NCBI GenBank assembly: GCA_910822395.1
Contig: OU365335.1
Location: 1,116,001 to 1,180,000 of the forward strand
Reading direction: 5' to 3'
Length of the DNA stretch: 64,000 nucleotides
From: Pseudoclavibacter triregionum
GTDB lineage: Bacteria > Actinomycetota > Actinomycetes > Actinomycetales > Microbacteriaceae
Under the pieces are notes generated by a model that was not told where the DNA came from, did not search any database, and was given only the letters and a program-made list of their open reading frames with translations. Both the position numbers and the translations under genes were made by a program. Each line of letters begins with the position of its first letter. Position 1 is the first letter of the stretch. This document shows, piece by piece, positions 7,919-18,178 of this stretch.

Positions 7919-8778
7919 CGGGCCTGCTCCTGCGCCGCGATCTTCTGGACGACCTCCGCGAGGAACTCCGCGAGCTCCTCCTCCGCCTTCCGGCCCTCCT
8001 CGAGGACCTCCTCGTGCGAGAGCGGGACGCCGGTCACGCCGGCCGCCGGGTTCGTGATGAACGAGCAGCCGAGCACCTCCATGCCGCACTGGCGCGCGGC
8101 GATGGCCTCGAGCGCCGTCGACATGCCGACGATGTCGCCGCCGATCGCGCGCGCCATGCGCACCTCGGCCGGCGTCTCGTAGTGCGGGCCGCGGAACTGC
8201 ACGTAGACGCCCTCGGGCATCTCCGGGCGGACCTCGCGCGCGAGCTCGCGCAGGCGCGGCGTGTAGAGGTCGGTGAGGTCGATGAAGGTCGCGCCCTCGA
8301 GGGGCGAGTCGGCGGTGAGGTTGATGTGGTCCGAGATGAGGACGGGCAGGCCCGAGCCCCACTCGGGGCGCACGCCGCCCGCGCCGTTCGTGAGGATCAT
8401 CGTCGTCGCGCCGGCCGCGGCGGCCGTGCGGACGGAGTGGACGACCCGGCGCACGCCGTGGCCCTCGTAGTAGTGGGTGCGCGCGCCGATGACGAGCGCG
8501 TGGCGGCCGTCCGCGACGCGGATGGAGCGGAGCGTGCCGACGTGGCCCTCGAGGGCGGGCTTCGAGAAGCCGGGGACATCCGTCGCGGGGATCGTCGCGA
8601 TCGTCTCGCCCATGCGATCCGCGGCCCTCCCCCAGCCGGAGCCGAGGGTGAGGGCGATCTCGTGGCGCTCGACGCCGGTGCGCTCGGCGATGACGGCGGC
8701 GGCCAGGCGGGCGATCTCGAAGGGGTCCGCGCTCGAGTCCTCGAGCGGGTTCGCGTGCATGGGGGCGAGTTCCGACAT
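7915..8778 (-). CDS. Purine nucleoside phosphorylase, trimeric class
   Basis: Phosphorolysis of inosine and guanosine (and deoxy forms) to base and (deoxy)ribose 1-phosphate. The protein has 287 residues. Motifs of the trimeric family are TLGSGWG near the N-terminus, the phosphate and purine pockets in GARTHYYEGHG and LTNGAGGVRP, GPHYETPAEVRMAR, GMSTALEAIAARQ, and the base-contacting asparagine in SFITNPAAGV. The start codon is set by a TAGCCT -10 box ending 6 bases upstream, indicating a leaderless message; an internal ATG at 8760 is the alternative. It is co-transcribed and coupled with the mutase that follows. Confidence 0.94.
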   Translation of the reverse strand: MSELAPMHANPLEDSSADPFEIARLAAAVIAERTGVERHEIALTLGSGWGRAADRMGETIATIPATDVPGFSKPALEGHVGTLRSIRVADGRHALVIGARTHYYEGHGVRRVVHSVRTAAAAGATTMILTNGAGGVRPEWGSGLPVLISDHINLTADSPLEGATFIDLTDLYTPRLRELAREVRPEMPEGVYVQFRGPHYETPAEVRMARAIGGDIVGMSTALEAIAARQCGMEVLGCSFITNPAAGVTGVPLSHEEVLEEGRKAEEELAEFLAEVVQKIAAQEQAR

Positions 8779-8784
8779 GCGGCC

Positions 8785-8790
8785 AGGCTA
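8785..8790 (-). promoter_or_regulatory. Leaderless -10 box TAGCCT for purine nucleoside phosphorylase
   Basis: TAGCCT on the minus strand is separated from the ATG at 8778 by 6 bases, so transcription would start at or next to the start codon. There is no Shine-Dalgarno sequence. Confidence 0.6.
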
Positions 8791-8857
8791 TCCGCCCGAC
8801 CGGATCCGCGGCGTCGCGCGCTTGGCGCGCCCAGCCGGGCACGGCAGGATGATGGTC

Positions 8858-10315
8858 ATGCCTGAGACCCCCGCGCCCAAGACGCCCCCCAAGCACCGCA
8901 TCGTCGTCATCGGCGGCGGACCCGGCGGCTACGAGGCGGCGCTCGCGGGCGCCCAGCTCGGAGCCCAGGTCACGCTCGTCGAGCGCAAGGGCGTGGGCGG
9001 CTCGGCCGTCCTCACCGATGTCGTCCCCTCGAAGACGCTCATCTCGGCGGCCGAGGTCGCCTCGACGATGCAGAGCGCGGACGAGCTCGGCGTGCAGTTC
9101 TTCGCGCGCGACGATCGCGACCACCCGCTGCGCCCCGAGATCGCGGTGAACCTCCGCGCCCTCAACCAGCGCGTCCAGCGCCTCGCGCAGAAGCAGTCGG
9201 ACGATATGCTCCAGGCGCTCAAGAACGTCGGCGTGCGCATCGCCCAGGGCGACGGCCGCCTCGACGGCGCGAACGCCGTCATCGTGAGCGCGGGCGCGAA
9301 CGGCCCCGACATCGACCGCATCGAGGCCGACACGATCGTCGTCTCGGTGGGCGCGAGCCCGCGCGAGCTCGACTCGGCGAAGCCCGACGGCGAGCGCATC
9401 CTCACCTGGAAGCAGCTCTACTCGCTCGAGGAGATGCCCGAGCACCTCATCGTCGTCGGCTCCGGCGTCACGGGCGCGGAGTTCGCCTCGGCCTACCGCC
9501 TCCTCGGCTGCGAGGTGACGCTCATCTCGAGCCGCGACCGCGTGCTCCCGGGCGAGGACCCGGACGCCGCGGACGTCATCGAGGAGGTCTTCACGCGCAA
9601 CGGCATGAACGTCGTCTCGGGCCAGCGCGCCGAGTCGGTCGTCCGCGACGGCGACGAGGTCGTCGCGACGCTCTCCGACGGCCGCGAGATCCGCGGCTCG
9701 CACTGCCTCATGGCGGTCGGCTCGATTCCGAACACGGAGGGACTCGGCCTCGAGGAGGCGGGCGTGCAGCTCACCGACTCGGGCCACATCGTCGTGAACC
9801 GGATCGCCGGCACGACGGTCCCGAACATCTACGCCGCCGGCGACTGCACGAACTTCTTCCCGCTCGCCTCGGTCGCCTCCGCCCAGGGCCGCGCCGCCGT
9901 CTTCCACGCGATGGGCGACGAGGTGCACCCGATCACGCTCCGCAACGTCGCCTCGAACGTCTTCACGTACCCGGAGATCGCGACGGTCGGCTGGCAGCAG
10001 AAGTCGATCGACGAGGGCAAGCGCGCCGCCCGCGTCGTGAAGTTCAACCTCGCGCACAACCCGCGCGCGAAGATGCAGGAGTTCAAGGACGGCTTCGTGA
10101 AGATCATCGCCGGCCAGGGCCTCGGCACGATCATCGGCGCCGTCGTCGTCGCGCCGCGCGCCTCCGAGCTCATCCTGCCGCTCTCGCTCGCGATCGAGCA
10201 GCGCCTCACGGTCGACGAGTTCGCTCACGCGTGGGCCGCGTACCCCTCGCTCTCGGGCTCGATCGTCGACCTCGCCCGCTCGATGCACGTCTCGCAGGAC
10301 GAGTTCTCGTTCTAG
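8858..10315 (+). CDS. lpdA: NAD(P)H-quinone dehydrogenase-type flavoprotein (LpdA-like)
   Basis: Flavoprotein of the disulfide reductase fold, 485 residues. The FAD site is VVIGGGPGGYEAALA, the NAD(P) site VVGSGVTGAEFAS, and the second FAD contact NIYAAGDCTN; the C-terminal dimerisation domain is complete. The redox CxxxxC pair of dihydrolipoamide dehydrogenase is replaced by GGSAVLTDVVPSKTL, as in mycobacterial LpdA (Rv3303c), which acts as an NAD(P)H:quinone reductase. Three in-frame ATGs lie at 8849, 8852 and 8858; the last has GGCAGGA 8 bases upstream. It is divergent from the phosphorylase operon and convergent with the carboxylase gene 24 bases downstream. Confidence 0.88.
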   Translation: MPETPAPKTPPKHRIVVIGGGPGGYEAALAGAQLGAQVTLVERKGVGGSAVLTDVVPSKTLISAAEVASTMQSADELGVQFFARDDRDHPLRPEIAVNLRALNQRVQRLAQKQSDDMLQALKNVGVRIAQGDGRLDGANAVIVSAGANGPDIDRIEADTIVVSVGASPRELDSAKPDGERILTWKQLYSLEEMPEHLIVVGSGVTGAEFASAYRLLGCEVTLISSRDRVLPGEDPDAADVIEEVFTRNGMNVVSGQRAESVVRDGDEVVATLSDGREIRGSHCLMAVGSIPNTEGLGLEEAGVQLTDSGHIVVNRIAGTTVPNIYAAGDCTNFFPLASVASAQGRAAVFHAMGDEVHPITLRNVASNVFTYPEIATVGWQQKSIDEGKRAARVVKFNLAHNPRAKMQEFKDGFVKIIAGQGLGTIIGAVVVAPRASELILPLSLAIEQRLTVDEFAHAWAAYPSLSGSIVDLARSMHVSQDEFSF

Positions 10316-10339
10316 CGCGGGCGACCTCGCGGGCCGACG

Positions 10340-12139
<1,800 letters not shown>

Positions 12140-12147
12140 AGCCTGCG

Positions 12148-12153
12148 ATTCTA
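12148..12153 (-). promoter_or_regulatory. Leaderless -10 box TAGAAT for the carboxylase alpha gene
   Basis: TAGAAT on the minus strand lies 8 bases before the ATG at 12139. GCAGG in the gap is too close to the start to act as a normal ribosome binding site. Confidence 0.5.
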
Positions 12154-12293
12154 CTGAGCTTCCGAGGCGATCCTTTGGCGCCGATCGACAAAGATCGCGC
12201 GCGGCCGCGGTCGTCCTGCATGCCTTGAGCGATGCTTGCCCTGGGCCCATAAGCCGTTGCCGTTCCGGCCGCGGCCCGCTCCGGGCCTCCGCG

Positions 12294-12299
12294 TAGGCT
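12294..12299 (+). promoter_or_regulatory. Leaderless -10 box TAGGCT for the FAD/Fe-S dehydrogenase
   Basis: TAGGCT is followed by 6 bases (TGATCC) and the ATG at 12306, with no Shine-Dalgarno sequence between. Confidence 0.6.
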
Positions 12300-12305
12300 T
12301 GATCC

Positions 12306-15300
12306 ATGACGCTCCCCGCCGAGATCGACGCACCTGCCGCCCCCGAGGCCGCCCGCCTCGACGCCCTCGCGGAGGAGCTCTCGTCGGCCGGCCTGCACCT
12401 CGAGCGCGACGCGCGGCGCAAGGCGGAGTACGCGTACGACGCGTCCATCTACCGCGTCCCCCCGCTCGGCGTCGTCTACCCGAAGACCGCGCCCGACCTC
12501 GTCGCGATCGCCCGCGCCTGCACCCGCCACGAGGTGCCGATCGTCCCGCGCGCGGGCGGCACGAGCCTCGCCGGCAACTCGATCGGCCCGGGCGTCGTCG
12601 TCGACGTCTCCCGCTACCTCCGCGGCATCGGCGCGCCGGATGAGCAGTCCCGCACGATCCGCGCGGAGGGCGGCGTCATCCTCTCCGTCCTGAAGTCGAC
12701 GGTCGAGCGCGAGACGGAGGGCCGCCTCACCTTCGCGCCGGACCCCTCGAGCTTCACGCGCGTCTGCCTCGCGGGCGCGATCGGCAACGACGCCTGCGGC
12801 AACCATTCGGTGAAGTACGGCCGCATCTCCGACTCGATCGTCTCGATCGAGCTCGTCACCTCGGACGGCGCGCACCTGCTCGCGACCCGCGGCGGCATCA
12901 CGGCGGTCGACCCCAAGGACTCGGCGTCCGTCACGCGCGCCGCGCAGCTCGACCGTGAGCTCCGCGCCCTCGTCGATCGGAACCTCGCCCGCTTCCGCAC
13001 CGGGCTCGAGACGATCCCGCGCCAAGTGTCGGGGTACCACCTCGCGAAGCTCCTGCCCGAGCGGGGCTTCGACGTCGCGAAGGCGCTCGCGGGCTCCGAG
13101 GGCGGCACGGCGCTCATCGTCGCGGCGACGATGGAGCTCGTGCCCCGCGCGAAGGTCGCGGGCCTCACGGTGCTCGGCTATCCGGATCCGGTGACGATGG
13201 CGCGCGACGTGCCGGCCATCCTCGAGCTCGGCCCCTCGGCCGTCGAGGGCATCGACGTCTCGATCGTCGAGGCGATGAAGGTGCGCCGCGGCCCCGCCTC
13301 GGTGAGCGCCATGCCGGAGGGCTCGGCGTTCCTCTGGGTCGAGTTCGAGTGCGAGAGCGAGGAGGAGGCCGTCGCCCGCTCGGAGGAGCTGCTGGCGCGC
13401 CTCCGCCGGCCGGGCGCGGACGGTTCGGCCCCGCGCCTCATCGAGGGCCGCACGGTGAGCGACCCGAACGAGAAGACCGTGCTCTGGCGCATCCGCGAGG
13501 ACGGCGCCGGCCTCGCCTCGCGCCCCCTCGGCGAGCCCGCGGGCTTCGCCGGCTGGGAGGACTCAGCCGTCGCGCCGGAGCGGCTCGGCGACTACCTCCG
13601 CGACCTGCGCGAGCTCATGGACGCGCACGGCTACCGGGGCGCGATGTACGGCCACTTCGGCGCGGGCTGCATGCACATCCGCATCGACTTCGACCTGCGC
13701 ACGAAGGAGGGGATCGCCCGCTTCCGCGCCTTCATGGAGGACGCCGCGCGCCTCGTCGTGCGCCACGGCGGCTCGCTCTCCGGCGAGCACGGCGACGGCC
13801 GCGCCCGCGGCGAGCTGCTCTCGATCATGTACGACGAGGGGATGCTCGCCGCCTTCCGCGAGTTCAAGGCGATCTGGGACCCGAAGGGCCTGCTCAACCC
13901 TGGCGTCGGCGTCGACCCGGATCCCATCGACGCGCACCTCGCGCTCGACGGCGTGCCGAACCGCGAGTGGCGGCCCGCGCTCGACGTGCGGCAGCACGGG
14001 GGCTCGCTGAAGCCCGAGGGCCTCGACGAGTTCATCCACACGGCGCAGGCCTGCGTCGGCGTCGGCCGGTGCCGCACGGTCTCGGGCACCTTCATGTGCC
14101 CGAGCTACCGGGCCACGGGCGACGAGAAGGACTCGACGCGCGGCCGCTCGCGCGTGCTCCAGGAGATGCTCCGCGGCGCGCGCACGGTCGAGGAGGGCTG
14201 GAAGTCGCCCGAGGTGCGCGAGGCGCTCGACCTCTGCCTCTCGTGCAAGGCGTGCGCGAGCGACTGCCCGACCGGCGTCGACATGGCCTCGCTGAAGTCG
14301 GCCTTCCAGAACGAGTACTACAAGGGACGCGTGCGCCCGCGCTCGCACTACACGGTGGGCCGCCTGCCGATGTTCCTGCCGCTCGCCCAGGCCCTCGCGC
14401 CCGTCGCGAACCTCGCGATGACGTCGCCGCTCAAGCACCTCGTCTTCGCGATGTCGGGGGTCACCTCGAAGCGCCCCTTCCCGACCTTCGCGCGCCGCGC
14501 CGCGACGCGGGACGCCATCCGCGCCGCGCGCCTGCGCCGCCACGGCGACCGCGCCGCCGCCGCGACGGATGCCGTGCTCTTCCTCGACTCGTTCACGAAG
14601 GCGTTCCGCCCCGAGCTCATCGAGCCCGCCTCGCGCGTGCTCGGCGACATGGGCCAGACGGCGAGCTGCGAGGCAGAGGAGTGCTGCGGCCTCACGTGGA
14701 TCTCGACCGGCCAGCTCGACGGCGCGAAGCGGCGCATGCGCTCGCTCGTCGAGAAGCTCGACGACGGCACGGAGCGCCCGATCGTCATGCTCGAGCCGAG
14801 CTGCGCGGCCGCCGTGAAGCACGACGCCCCGAAGCTCCTGCCTGACGACCCGGCCGCCGCCCGCGTCGCCTCGCGCGTGCGCAGCTTCGCGGACTACGCC
14901 CGCGAGCGGCTCGCCGGCGGATGGCGTCCCACCGCCCGCGCGCCCGCCGAGGTCGCCCTCCAGCCGCACTGCCACGAGTACTCGGCGTTCGGCCACGCGA
15001 CCCAGCGCCAGGTCTACGAGGCCTGGGGCGCGGAGACGATCACGCAGTCGACGTCCTGCTGCGGCCTCGCCGGCAACTTCGGCATCGAGGCCGAGCACTA
15101 CGACACGTCGATGAAGGTCGCCGAGCACTCGATGGGGCGGATGCTCTCGCAGGCCTCCCCGTGCGCCTCGGTCGCGACCGACGGGTTCTCGTGCGTGACG
15201 CAGCTCGCGCACCTCGACGCCGAGCGGAAGGGCCAGCACCTCGTGCAGCTCATGGACCCGGAGCGCGCGAAGGAGGCCGGCGGGGCGTCTGCTTCACTGG

Positions 15301-15308
15301 AGACATGA
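12306..15308 (+). CDS. FAD-binding and iron-sulfur 2-hydroxyacid dehydrogenase (YdiJ/GlcD-GlcF type)
   Basis: Single-chain fusion of 1000 residues that combines what are separate subunits in glycolate or D-lactate oxidases. The N-terminal FAD_binding_4 domain shows [20 protein letters not shown], and the FAD_oxidase_C domain covers about 200-550 ([10 protein letters not shown]). Ferredoxin-like cysteines follow in [18 protein letters not shown] and [14 protein letters not shown]. Two CCG domains occur near the end ([21 protein letters not shown]). It is likely a peripheral membrane enzyme passing electrons to quinone. Substrate candidates are D-lactate, glycolate or D-2-hydroxyglutarate; the YdiJ-like length favours the last. 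Its stop overlaps the RNase H gene start. Confidence 0.88.
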   Translation: MTLPAEIDAPAAPEAARLDALAEELSSAGLHLERDARRKAEYAYDASIYRVPPLGVVYPKTAPDLVAIARACTRHEVPIVPRAGGTSLAGNSIGPGVVVDVSRYLRGIGAPDEQSRTIRAEGGVILSVLKSTVERETEGRLTFAPDPSSFTRVCLAGAIGNDACGNHSVKYGRISDSIVSIELVTSDGAHLLATRGGITAVDPKDSASVTRAAQLDRELRALVDRNLARFRTGLETIPRQVSGYHLAKLLPERGFDVAKALAGSEGGTALIVAATMELVPRAKVAGLTVLGYPDPVTMARDVPAILELGPSAVEGIDVSIVEAMKVRRGPASVSAMPEGSAFLWVEFECESEEEAVARSEELLARLRRPGADGSAPRLIEGRTVSDPNEKTVLWRIREDGAGLASRPLGEPAGFAGWEDSAVAPERLGDYLRDLRELMDAHGYRGAMYGHFGAGCMHIRIDFDLRTKEGIARFRAFMEDAARLVVRHGGSLSGEHGDGRARGELLSIMYDEGMLAAFREFKAIWDPKGLLNPGVGVDPDPIDAHLALDGVPNREWRPALDVRQHGGSLKPEGLDEFIHTAQACVGVGRCRTVSGTFMCPSYRATGDEKDSTRGRSRVLQEMLRGARTVEEGWKSPEVREALDLCLSCKACASDCPTGVDMASLKSAFQNEYYKGRVRPRSHYTVGRLPMFLPLAQALAPVANLAMTSPLKHLVFAMSGVTSKRPFPTFARRAATRDAIRAARLRRHGDRAAAATDAVLFLDSFTKAFRPELIEPASRVLGDMGQTASCEAEECCGLTWISTGQLDGAKRRMRSLVEKLDDGTERPIVMLEPSCAAAVKHDAPKLLPDDPAAARVASRVRSFADYARERLAGGWRPTARAPAEVALQPHCHEYSAFGHATQRQVYEAWGAETITQSTSCCGLAGNFGIEAEHYDTSMKVAEHSMGRMLSQASPCASVATDGFSCVTQLAHLDAERKGQHLVQLMDPERAKEAGGASASLET

Positions 15309-16345
15309 CGATCACCGCCGCCGCGGACGGCTCTTCGCTCGGCAACCCCGGCCCGATGGGCTGGTGCTGGTACGTCGATGCGCGGCGCTGGGGCGCGGGC
15401 GGGGCGAAGTCCGGCACGAACAACATCGGCGAGCTGCTCGCCGTGGCGGAGCTGCTCGACGCGACGGCGCGCGCCGGCCTCGCCGCGGAGCCGCTGCGCG
15501 TGCTCTGCGACTCGCAGTACGTCATCAACTCCGTGACGAAGTGGATGCCGGGCTGGAAGCGCAAGGGCTGGCGGAAGGCCGACGGCAAGCCGGTCATGAA
15601 CCGCGAGCTGCTCGAGCGCATCGACCGGGCGCTCGAGGGCCGCGAGGTGCGCTTCGAATGGGTGAAGGGGCATGCGGGGCATCCCGAGAACGAAGCCGCC
15701 GACGAGCGCGCCCGCGCCGTCGCGGAGGCGTACCAGCACGGGCGGACGCCGGACGAGGGCCCCGGATTCGGCGCGAGCGAGCACGCCGACGGCGGCCCCG
15801 TCGCGGACCTCCCCGTCGCGACGCTCACCGACGACGAGCGCGAGGAGGACGGCTTCGCCGAGCTCGGCGGGATGCCGTCGGGCGATGCCGACGTCGAGGG
15901 ATCGGACGGGGCCGCCCCGAACGCGGTCGAGGCGGACACGGACCTCGACGACGGCGCCCTCTTCGGCCACGACTTCGGGCTCGAGGAGAGCGAGGACGCC
16001 TCGGCGATCGTGCTCCGCCTCGAGCGAGAGCTGCTCACCGACGCGTGCCGGGGGAGGCGGTCCCGCCTCGAGGAGCTCCTCCACGAGGACTTCGCGCTCG
16101 TGACCGCCGCAGGCTCGGTCGTCGATCGCGCGACGGCGCTCGCGGGGATCCGCCCCGAGCCCGGCCTCGCCGCCCGCGAGCACGAGGTCGAGCACGTCGC
16201 GCCGAACGTCGCGCTCGTCCGCTTCATCGAGACGGATCCCGAGGGCCGCGACTCCCGCCGCGCCTCGCTCTGGGTCTACGAGCGCCTCGCGCAGAACGAG
16301 CGGGCCTGGCAGCTCCGGCACCACCAGATCACGCCGATCGCCTGA
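15305..16345 (+). CDS. RNase HI fused to a C-terminal NTF2/DUF4440-like domain
   Basis: The N-terminal 150 residues form a complete type I RNase H, which cuts RNA in RNA-DNA hybrids. The four acidic catalytic residues are visible: Asp8 in AADGSSLGNPG, Glu43 in NNIGELLA, Asp69 in LCDSQYV and Asp133 in NEAADERA, with HAGH before the last. After an acidic linker (about 150-235) comes a domain of about 110 residues (LEELLHEDFALVTAAGSV ... SLWVYERL) that looks like an NTF2/SnoaL/DUF4440 fold. The function of the added domain is unknown. The start overlaps the preceding dehydrogenase stop (ATGA), and the stop abuts the HNH gene end with no gap. Confidence 0.82.
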   Translation: MTITAAADGSSLGNPGPMGWCWYVDARRWGAGGAKSGTNNIGELLAVAELLDATARAGLAAEPLRVLCDSQYVINSVTKWMPGWKRKGWRKADGKPVMNRELLERIDRALEGREVRFEWVKGHAGHPENEAADERARAVAEAYQHGRTPDEGPGFGASEHADGGPVADLPVATLTDDEREEDGFAELGGMPSGDADVEGSDGAAPNAVEADTDLDDGALFGHDFGLEESEDASAIVLRLERELLTDACRGRRSRLEELLHEDFALVTAAGSVVDRATALAGIRPEPGLAAREHEVEHVAPNVALVRFIETDPEGRDSRRASLWVYERLAQNERAWQLRHHQITPIA

Positions 16346-17935
16346 CTAGAACGGCGGCGGATCCTCAACGTCCGGATCCGGGCTCGGCGGCTCGGGCTCC
16401 GGCGGCTCGCCCGGCGGCCCGAACTCGACGATCACCTCGCGCCGACCCGGGCGGTCGATCTTCTCGACGCCGGAGGGCGAGGTCCAGACGAGCTCGCCGT
16501 CCTCGCGCTGGCGGACGGTCCATCCGCGCCAGTGCTTGAGCGTGTGATGCCATCGGCAGAGGTGGGCGAGGTTACCGGGGGCGGTGGCGCCGCCCTTCGC
16601 GGCGTCGTGCGTGTGGTCGAGGTCGCAGCGCTCGGCGGGCCGGACGCAGCCTGGGAAGCGGCAGGTCTCGTCGCGGACGGCGAGCGCCCGCCGCATCGCG
16701 TCGCTCGGCCGGTAGCGGTCGATCGCGATCGGGAGCGCGGTGACCGGGTCGGTGAGGATCCGCTCGAGCGTGGGCTGTTCGGCGGCCAGGCGCCGCCCGA
16801 GCGACAGGGGCACCGGCCCGACGCCCGCGAGCTCGGCCGGCTCGCGCGAGGTGCCGAGCAGGGCCAGCGCCGGCACCGTGATGGAGATGCGCGCATCGAC
16901 GCGCGCCCGCCCGCCATCGGGCCGGCGCACCTCGGCGGCCGGGTCGGCCTGGAGCAGGAGCTCGGCGAGGACGTCCGAGCGCGCCTGGTCGAGACCCCGC
17001 CGGGGCGTGGGCAGGGGGGAGCGGGCAGGCGCCTGCGGCTCGGCGGCGGCCACGTCCTCGAGGAGGCCCTCGAGCGCCGGGTCGTCGAGCGCGGGGGAGT
17101 CGAGCGGGTCGTCGGAACTCGCAGGCCCGCGGACATCGTCCGCGCTCGCAGACCCGCGGACATCGCTCGCGCTCGGGTCTGCGGCGGCGGCGTCCGACGT
17201 CGAGGCGCGCCCGCGCCGAGCGCGCGCCTCCTCCTCGGCCGCGAGCGCGTCGAGCGCGATCTGCGTCGCGCGGTCGAGGATCGCGCGGGCCTGCCACTCC
17301 CGCATGACGATCGTGAGCGCGGCGAGCCCGTCGCCGAGCGGCTCGACGTGGACGCGGCGCAGGGCCAGCGCCTCCCGCGCGCGCTCCTCGAGGCCGAGCT
17401 CGCGCGCCTGCTCCGCGAGCCGCCGCAGGATGGGCACGAGCTCGCCCGGGGTGCGCTGCTCGGCATGCCAGAGGGCCTCCGCCTCGTAGATGGCCCGGCG
17501 GGCGCCGTCCTCGATCGGGGCGCCCCAGCGGTCGATGAGCTCGGCGCGGGCGGCGTCGATCGCGCCGGCCTCCCAGCGTGACTGCACGACCGGGAAGCGC
17601 TCGACGATCGAGTGCGCGCGCTCGAGCCGCGACATGGCCGAGCGGCACGAGCAGCCGAGCGCGAGCCCCGCCTCGGCGGCGAGCGAGCGCAGCTCGAGCT
17701 CGCGCGTCTTGTCGGGGAGGCCCTCGGTGGCCTCGAGCGTGCGCGCATAGGCCTCCGCGAGCGCGCGCGAGCGGCGGGCCTCGGCGCGGCGCACGATGCG
17801 CTCCTCGACCTCGGCGGCCGCAAGGGGCGCGAGGTCGCCTGCATCGCCGGCCAGGGGAGCGGAGGCGGCGGACGCGGGCGCGCCGGACGGCGCGGACATC
17901 GTCATCCGCTCGTCTGCCGACTGCGTGCGCTGCAT
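16346..17935 (-). CDS. DUF222/13E12-family HNH endonuclease-like protein
   Basis: The 529-residue protein has a helical DUF222 region (about 30-330) and a C-terminal HNH motif: CRFPGCVRPAERCDLDHTH followed by HLCRWHHTLKHW, with metal-binding cysteines and histidines intact. Such proteins are multicopy in actinobacteria (13E12 repeat family in mycobacteria). The DNA substrate is unknown. The ATG has an excellent ribosome binding site, GGAGGAGG. The promoter carries a LexA-type palindrome next to the -10 box, so DNA-damage induction is likely. The linker contains a 27-bp in-frame tandem duplication (DVRGSASAD/DVRGPASSD). The C-terminus is Pro/Glu-rich. Confidence 0.9.
   Translation of the reverse strand: MQRTQSADERMTMSAPSGAPASAASAPLAGDAGDLAPLAAAEVEERIVRRAEARRSRALAEAYARTLEATEGLPDKTRELELRSLAAEAGLALGCSCRSAMSRLERAHSIVERFPVVQSRWEAGAIDAARAELIDRWGAPIEDGARRAIYEAEALWHAEQRTPGELVPILRRLAEQARELGLEERAREALALRRVHVEPLGDGLAALTIVMREWQARAILDRATQIALDALAAEEEARARRGRASTSDAAAADPSASDVRGSASADDVRGPASSDDPLDSPALDDPALEGLLEDVAAAEPQAPARSPLPTPRRGLDQARSDVLAELLLQADPAAEVRRPDGGRARVDARISITVPALALLGTSREPAELAGVGPVPLSLGRRLAAEQPTLERILTDPVTALPIAIDRYRPSDAMRRALAVRDETCRFPGCVRPAERCDLDHTHDAAKGGATAPGNLAHLCRWHHTLKHWRGWTVRQREDGELVWTSPSGVEKIDRPGRREVIVEFGPPGEPPEPEPPSPDPDVEDPPPF
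17118..17171 (+). repeat. 27-bp tandem duplication inside the HNH gene linker
   Basis: Two adjacent 27-base units starting CTCGCAGGCCCGCGG and CTCGCAGACCCGCGG, differing at a few positions. The unit is a multiple of three and duplicates nine residues of the low-complexity linker without breaking the frame. Confidence 0.8.
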
Positions 17936-17975
17936 CTCGCCTCCTCCGCTTGCGTTCTCGGTGGGTGATGGTGCT

Positions 17976-17981
17976 ACTCTA
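17976..17981 (-). promoter_or_regulatory. -10 box TAGAGT of the HNH gene
   Basis: On the minus strand TAGAGT directly follows the LexA-type palindrome and gives a leader of about 35 bases containing GGAGGAGG. Repressor bound at the palindrome would cover this box. Confidence 0.55.
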
Positions 17982-17997
17982 TCGCACAGATGTTCGA
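17982..17997 (-). promoter_or_regulatory. LexA-type SOS box upstream of the HNH gene
   Basis: The minus strand reads TCGAACATCTGTGCGA. This matches the actinobacterial/mycobacterial LexA consensus TCGAAC-N4-GTTCGA at 11 of 12 fixed positions. It lies immediately upstream of the -10 box, a classic repressor position. Some mycobacterial 13E12 genes are known LexA targets, which supports the call. Confidence 0.6.
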
Positions 17998-18048
17998 GTT
18001 TTGCTGGGAGGGGGCTGGGAGTGGCGCGGGCGGATGCGGTTCCTGGGG

Positions 18049-18092
18049 CGGTGGTTTCGAGACGTCGCCTCGCGGCGACCTCTCAACCATCG
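18049..18092. repeat. REP-like palindrome, copy A
   Basis: Begins CGGTGGTTTCGAGAC, has a GTCGCC/GGCGAC inner stem around TCGC, and ends CTCTCAACCATCG. The outer arms GGTGGTT and AACCATC pair with one weak position. It shares its arms with the copies at 36750, 49851, 60121 and 60180. It lies between the divergent HNH and TetR genes. Confidence 0.65.
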
Positions 18093-18104
18093 AGTGTCGG
18101 AAAC

Positions 18105-18120
18105 TCGAATGAACGTTCGA
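18105..18120. promoter_or_regulatory. Second LexA-type palindrome upstream of the TetR gene
   Basis: TCGAATGAACGTTCGA matches TCGAAC-N4-GTTCGA with one mismatch. It is also part of a larger near-palindrome (18110-18128, TGAACG ... CGTTCA). It lies 45 bases upstream of the TetR -10 box and about 125 bases from the HNH -10 box, so which gene it serves is unclear. Confidence 0.45.
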
Positions 18121-18147
18121 ACCGTTCACGTGAAAACACTGTTGCGA

Positions 18148-18170
18148 AGTGAGTGCTCACTCACTAGGCT
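18148..18170 (+). promoter_or_regulatory. TetR operator overlapping a leaderless -10 box
   Basis: AGTGAGTGCTCACT is a perfect 6+6 palindrome around TG, typical of TetR-family operators. It is followed at once by TAGGCT (18165-18170) and, after 8 bases, by the GTG start of the regulator gene. Self-repression and control of the downstream exporter genes is the likely use. Confidence 0.6.
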
Positions 18171-18178
18171 CGTCACAC

